A DNA stretch of 24,697 nucleotides from Proteobacteria bacterium UBA1278 (GTDB lineage: Bacteria > Pseudomonadota > Gammaproteobacteria > Comchoanobacterales > Comchoanobacteraceae). The DNA is taken from assembly GCA_002308435.1 (NCBI GenBank), contig DBUY01000008.1:1-24697 (forward strand). The letters are read 5' to 3'. Shown one piece after another: positions 22,823-24,697 of this stretch. The notes under the pieces are model-generated. The model was not told where the DNA came from. It searched no databases and saw only the letters and a list, made by a program, of their open reading frames with translations. The stretch's first letter is position 1; every line of letters begins with the position of its first letter. The position numbers and the translations under genes are program-made.

Positions 22823-23866
22823 ATGCCAAATACACACACCACGACTATTGCACTAGACGTGATGACTGCCGAAGCAGGGATAGCCTCAGCTGTCAACGCT
22901 GCAGTAAAATGCCTTCGACAGCACCAAGAACTTTCCTTAACACTCGTAGGGGACCAGCTCCTGATCGAAGAAGTGCTTGAGTCTAGCCATCGAGCATACT
23001 GGCGTGAGCTGAGCTTAAAGATTATCCACACCGATGTCATTATCTCTCATGAGGACGATCCACTACATGCCCTGAAGGCAAAGCGTCAGTCCTCAACACA
23101 TCAAAGCGTAAGACTCGTAGCAGAAAATCAAGCGGATGCAGTGGTCAGCTGTGCAAATACGGGTGCGCTTTTAGCCATTGGACGCTATATGATGAAGCGG
23201 CGTAAGGATGTTGACAAACTAGCGCTCGTTGCCGCCTTTCCGACCTACAATAGAGGCGAATCATACCTCTGCGATGTTGGTGCAAACTACGACGCTACGC
23301 CAAAAGACCTGCATAGACAAGCCATCATGGCGAGTGAAATGTTCAAACGTGCACACAGTGACGATTCACCTAGGGTTGCCTTGCTGAACATTGGAACGGA
23401 ATCCTACAAGGGCAACGAATTAGCGACTGAAACAATAGCTCTGCTGCAGCGCGATCCAACAATTAATTTTTGCGGCTCAGTCGAAGGAAATGATATATTT
23501 AAAGGTGACGTTGACGTCGTCATATGCGATGGATTCGTCGGTAATTGTGTTTTGAAGTCATGTGAGGGAACCGCCAATTTTGTGATGAGCACAATCAAAC
23601 AAGCTTGTATGACAAGCACACTGACCAAACTACTTGGAGGCGCGTTGCGCTCGGTTCTACGTGCACAGGCACCGAGGCTGAATCCATCGTTAAGAAATGG
23701 TGCATTTGTTCTCGGCCTCAACGGAATTATAATCAAAAGTCATGGTAATGCAGATACTCTAGGCATAGAAACAGCAATCAAAACAGCTATGAAAGCTTGC
23801 TCAAGCACTTACTTCTCCTCAGCAAGACCAAAAACAGCATTACATGCTGAAGCGTCCACATCCTAG
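22823..23866 (+). CDS. plsX: Acyl-ACP:phosphate acyltransferase PlsX
   Basis: Peripheral membrane enzyme that makes acyl-phosphate from acyl-ACP for PlsY in phospholipid synthesis. The 347 residues align along the whole family: ANTGALLAIGRYM, VALLNIGTES, GNDIFKGDVDVVICDGFVGNCVLK, and GLNGIIIKSHGNAD near the C-terminus. The N-terminal loop, usually LDAMGGD, reads LDVMTAEAG, and the usual SAGNTG reads SCANTG, so conserved glycines are replaced. The frame is intact and the rest is well kept, so a divergent working enzyme is more likely than a dying gene. The usual downstream fabH-fabD-fabG-acpP genes are not here. Confidence 0.92.
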   Translation: MPNTHTTTIALDVMTAEAGIASAVNAAVKCLRQHQELSLTLVGDQLLIEEVLESSHRAYWRELSLKIIHTDVIISHEDDPLHALKAKRQSSTHQSVRLVAENQADAVVSCANTGALLAIGRYMMKRRKDVDKLALVAAFPTYNRGESYLCDVGANYDATPKDLHRQAIMASEMFKRAHSDDSPRVALLNIGTESYKGNELATETIALLQRDPTINFCGSVEGNDIFKGDVDVVICDGFVGNCVLKSCEGTANFVMSTIKQACMTSTLTKLLGGALRSVLRAQAPRLNPSLRNGAFVLGLNGIIIKSHGNADTLGIETAIKTAMKACSSTYFSSARPKTALHAEASTS

Positions 23867-23878
23867 GAAGGTACTGCT

Positions 23879-24310
23879 ATGAATAGTATAAGCACATGTG
23901 TCAAAACCGGGGTGATTTACTACGCCATCGCACTCGTGTATGCGCTCATCGCGGATGTGTTTTGGATATCAATTGTTGCGGGGCCGATGTACCATACCAC
24001 ATTCCCCACACTCATTGAGCTCAAGCTTTTTCCCGCTGCATTATTTTACTTGTTGTTCACGGCCGGACTAGTGATTTTTACGATCTTACCAAATCGTCAC
24101 TCCTCATTGCTCAAGACAGTCTCGTCATCAGCATTTTTTGGGCTTAATGTATACGGTGGATACGCGCTGACCTTGCTGGCAGTTTTCAATTTTTTCACTC
24201 CAATAATGGCAATGCTAGAAATGCTCTGGGGTATGACGATCGCGGTATTTGTGGCAACTGCAACAATCAATACCGCATTGTTCATATCACCCACTACAAA
24301 GAAAAAATAG
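23879..24310 (+). CDS. DUF2177-like small membrane protein
   Basis: A 143-residue inner-membrane protein with four hydrophobic segments (about 10-35, 50-68, 80-103 and 112-134). ADVFWISIVAGPMY near the N-terminus, ALFYLLFTAGLVIF in the second segment and MLWGMTIAVF in the last follow the DUF2177 pattern; the usual YDLTN motif of the third segment is replaced by GYALTL, so the match is partial. Function unknown. A strong AGGAAGG (23865-23871) lies seven bases before the ATG and overlaps the plsX stop, so the two are coupled. This site is better than those of most genes here. Confidence 0.7.
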   Translation: MNSISTCVKTGVIYYAIALVYALIADVFWISIVAGPMYHTTFPTLIELKLFPAALFYLLFTAGLVIFTILPNRHSSLLKTVSSSAFFGLNVYGGYALTLLAVFNFFTPIMAMLEMLWGMTIAVFVATATINTALFISPTTKKK

Positions 24311-24361
24311 AAGAATATTCAGTAAATTAGTGCTATAAATAGCTTATTGTACACTGGTCAC

Positions 24362-24697
24362 ATGGTTATGAATGCTTCACCGAATAACAGCTCTGATGCA
24401 GAGAAAAGACAAACGCTAACCCAAACTGCTAAATTCGCCGGAGACAAAAAAGGTATAATCATCACTACTTTCTTCGGTAAAATCACCGATTGCACCAAAG
24501 AGAAGTCAGGCGATAGCCAAACCAGAAAAGTGAGTCCTAGCTTGGGATCAGCTGATACTGATGCAACGAATCAAACTAAAGAAAATGCTTGTCGCGATAA
24601 CAGCGAAGCAGGAGACGACGAAGAAGGCGAAGAAGAGAAAGAAGAGGAAGAAGAGGAAGAAGAGGAAGAAGAGGAAGGCGAAGAAGGCGAAGAAGGC
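24362..24697 (+). CDS. Unknown protein with polyglutamate tail (cut by window end)
   Basis: An open frame of 112 codons runs from an ATG at 24362 (second ATG at 24368) to the window edge without a stop. The first 80 residues are polar, with one short hydrophobic patch (GIIITTFF, 31-38). From about residue 84 the protein is almost all Glu with Gly spacers, including 12 consecutive Glu. The DNA of this part is a tandem series of GAAGAAGAG- and GAAGAAGGC-like nine-base units. No signal peptide, no recognised domain and no clear ribosome site. Acidic tails like this occur on histone-binding and DNA-mimic proteins, and glutamate-rich ends on some type IV effectors, but this is only resemblance. 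Confidence 0.55.
   Translation, partial: MVMNASPNNSSDAEKRQTLTQTAKFAGDKKGIIITTFFGKITDCTKEKSGDSQTRKVSPSLGSADTDATNQTKENACRDNSEAGDDEEGEEEKEEEEEEEEEEEEGEEGEEG
24607..24697. repeat. GAA/GAG/GGC short tandem repeat array
   Basis: From 24614 to the window edge the sequence is a purine-rich series of triplets. Units of GAA-GAG-GAA recur several times with a nine-base period, then GGC-GAA-GAA repeats, reaching the last base of the window. All units are multiples of three, so gain or loss keeps the frame. The full length is unknown because the array is cut. Confidence 0.8.

Noticed and set aside
24540..24697. Minus-strand frame through the GAA repeat reading as Phe/Leu-rich hydrophobic protein
   Set aside because: It is the mirror of the triplet repeat and soon meets a stop at its 3' side; the plus frame has an ATG and a normal N-terminal region.
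1..24697. CRISPR array, insertion sequence, prophage, toxin-antitoxin or defence system
   Set aside because: No spaced repeats, transposase, integrase, phage gene or defence domain was seen on either strand.

Overview
The window reads as a chromosomal segment of a gammaproteobacterium with moderate-to-low GC. The reasons are gene content and order: rsfS-rlmH-mrdA-rodA-mltB in the pseudomonad/enterobacterial arrangement, a divergent rne/rluC pair, adjacent rpmF-plsX, a gammaproteobacterial-type oligoribonuclease (Orn), and a tRNA-Glu/tRNA-Ala pair very close to the E. coli sequences. Several traits suggest a streamlined or host-associated lineage, perhaps near Legionellales. These are conserved clusters that have lost members, unrecognised proteins with a membrane hairpin or an acidic tail, and a PAS histidine kinase whose phosphorylation box resembles those of Legionella/Coxiella. 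The host-association idea is inference; the sequence alone does not give a species.

Layout. 1-180: tRNA-Glu (cut by the window edge) and tRNA-Ala on the minus strand, behind a near-consensus promoter. 181-2355 (minus): pepA then gpmA, a coupled pair whose shape looks alphaproteobacterial. 2495-4672 (plus): rnr. 4817-7381 (plus): marC followed directly by a 637-residue unknown protein with a C-terminal membrane hairpin. 7430-14091 (minus): the cell-elongation operon rsfS-rlmH-mrdA-rodA-mltB, ending in a TPR-methyltransferase where rlpA and dacA often lie. 14283-15388 (plus): orn and tsaE, divergent from rsfS. 15392-18290 (minus): fkbM-type methyltransferase, PAS histidine kinase, single-domain response regulator and bcp, probably one operon. 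18408-20456 (minus): a short RNase E without its zinc-link cysteines. 20793-21677 (plus): rluC. 21685-22269 (minus): two small unknown genes where maf and yceD often lie. 22529-24310 (plus): rpmF, plsX and a DUF2177-like membrane protein. 24362-24697: the start of an unknown gene whose product has a polyglutamate tail made of short tandem DNA repeats, running off the window.

Together the genes cover peptidoglycan elongation (RodA, PBP2, MltB), RNA turnover (RNase R, Orn, RNase E), ribosome and tRNA modification or silencing (RlmH, RsfS, RluC, TsaE, bL32), phospholipid synthesis (PlsX) and peroxide defence (Bcp) with a linked two-component pair. No phage, transposon, CRISPR array or recognisable defence system is visible. 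The best candidates for new biology are the two unknown proteins (5468-7381 and 24362 onward), the altered RNase E, and the exact dyads placed on the rsfS and fkbM promoters.
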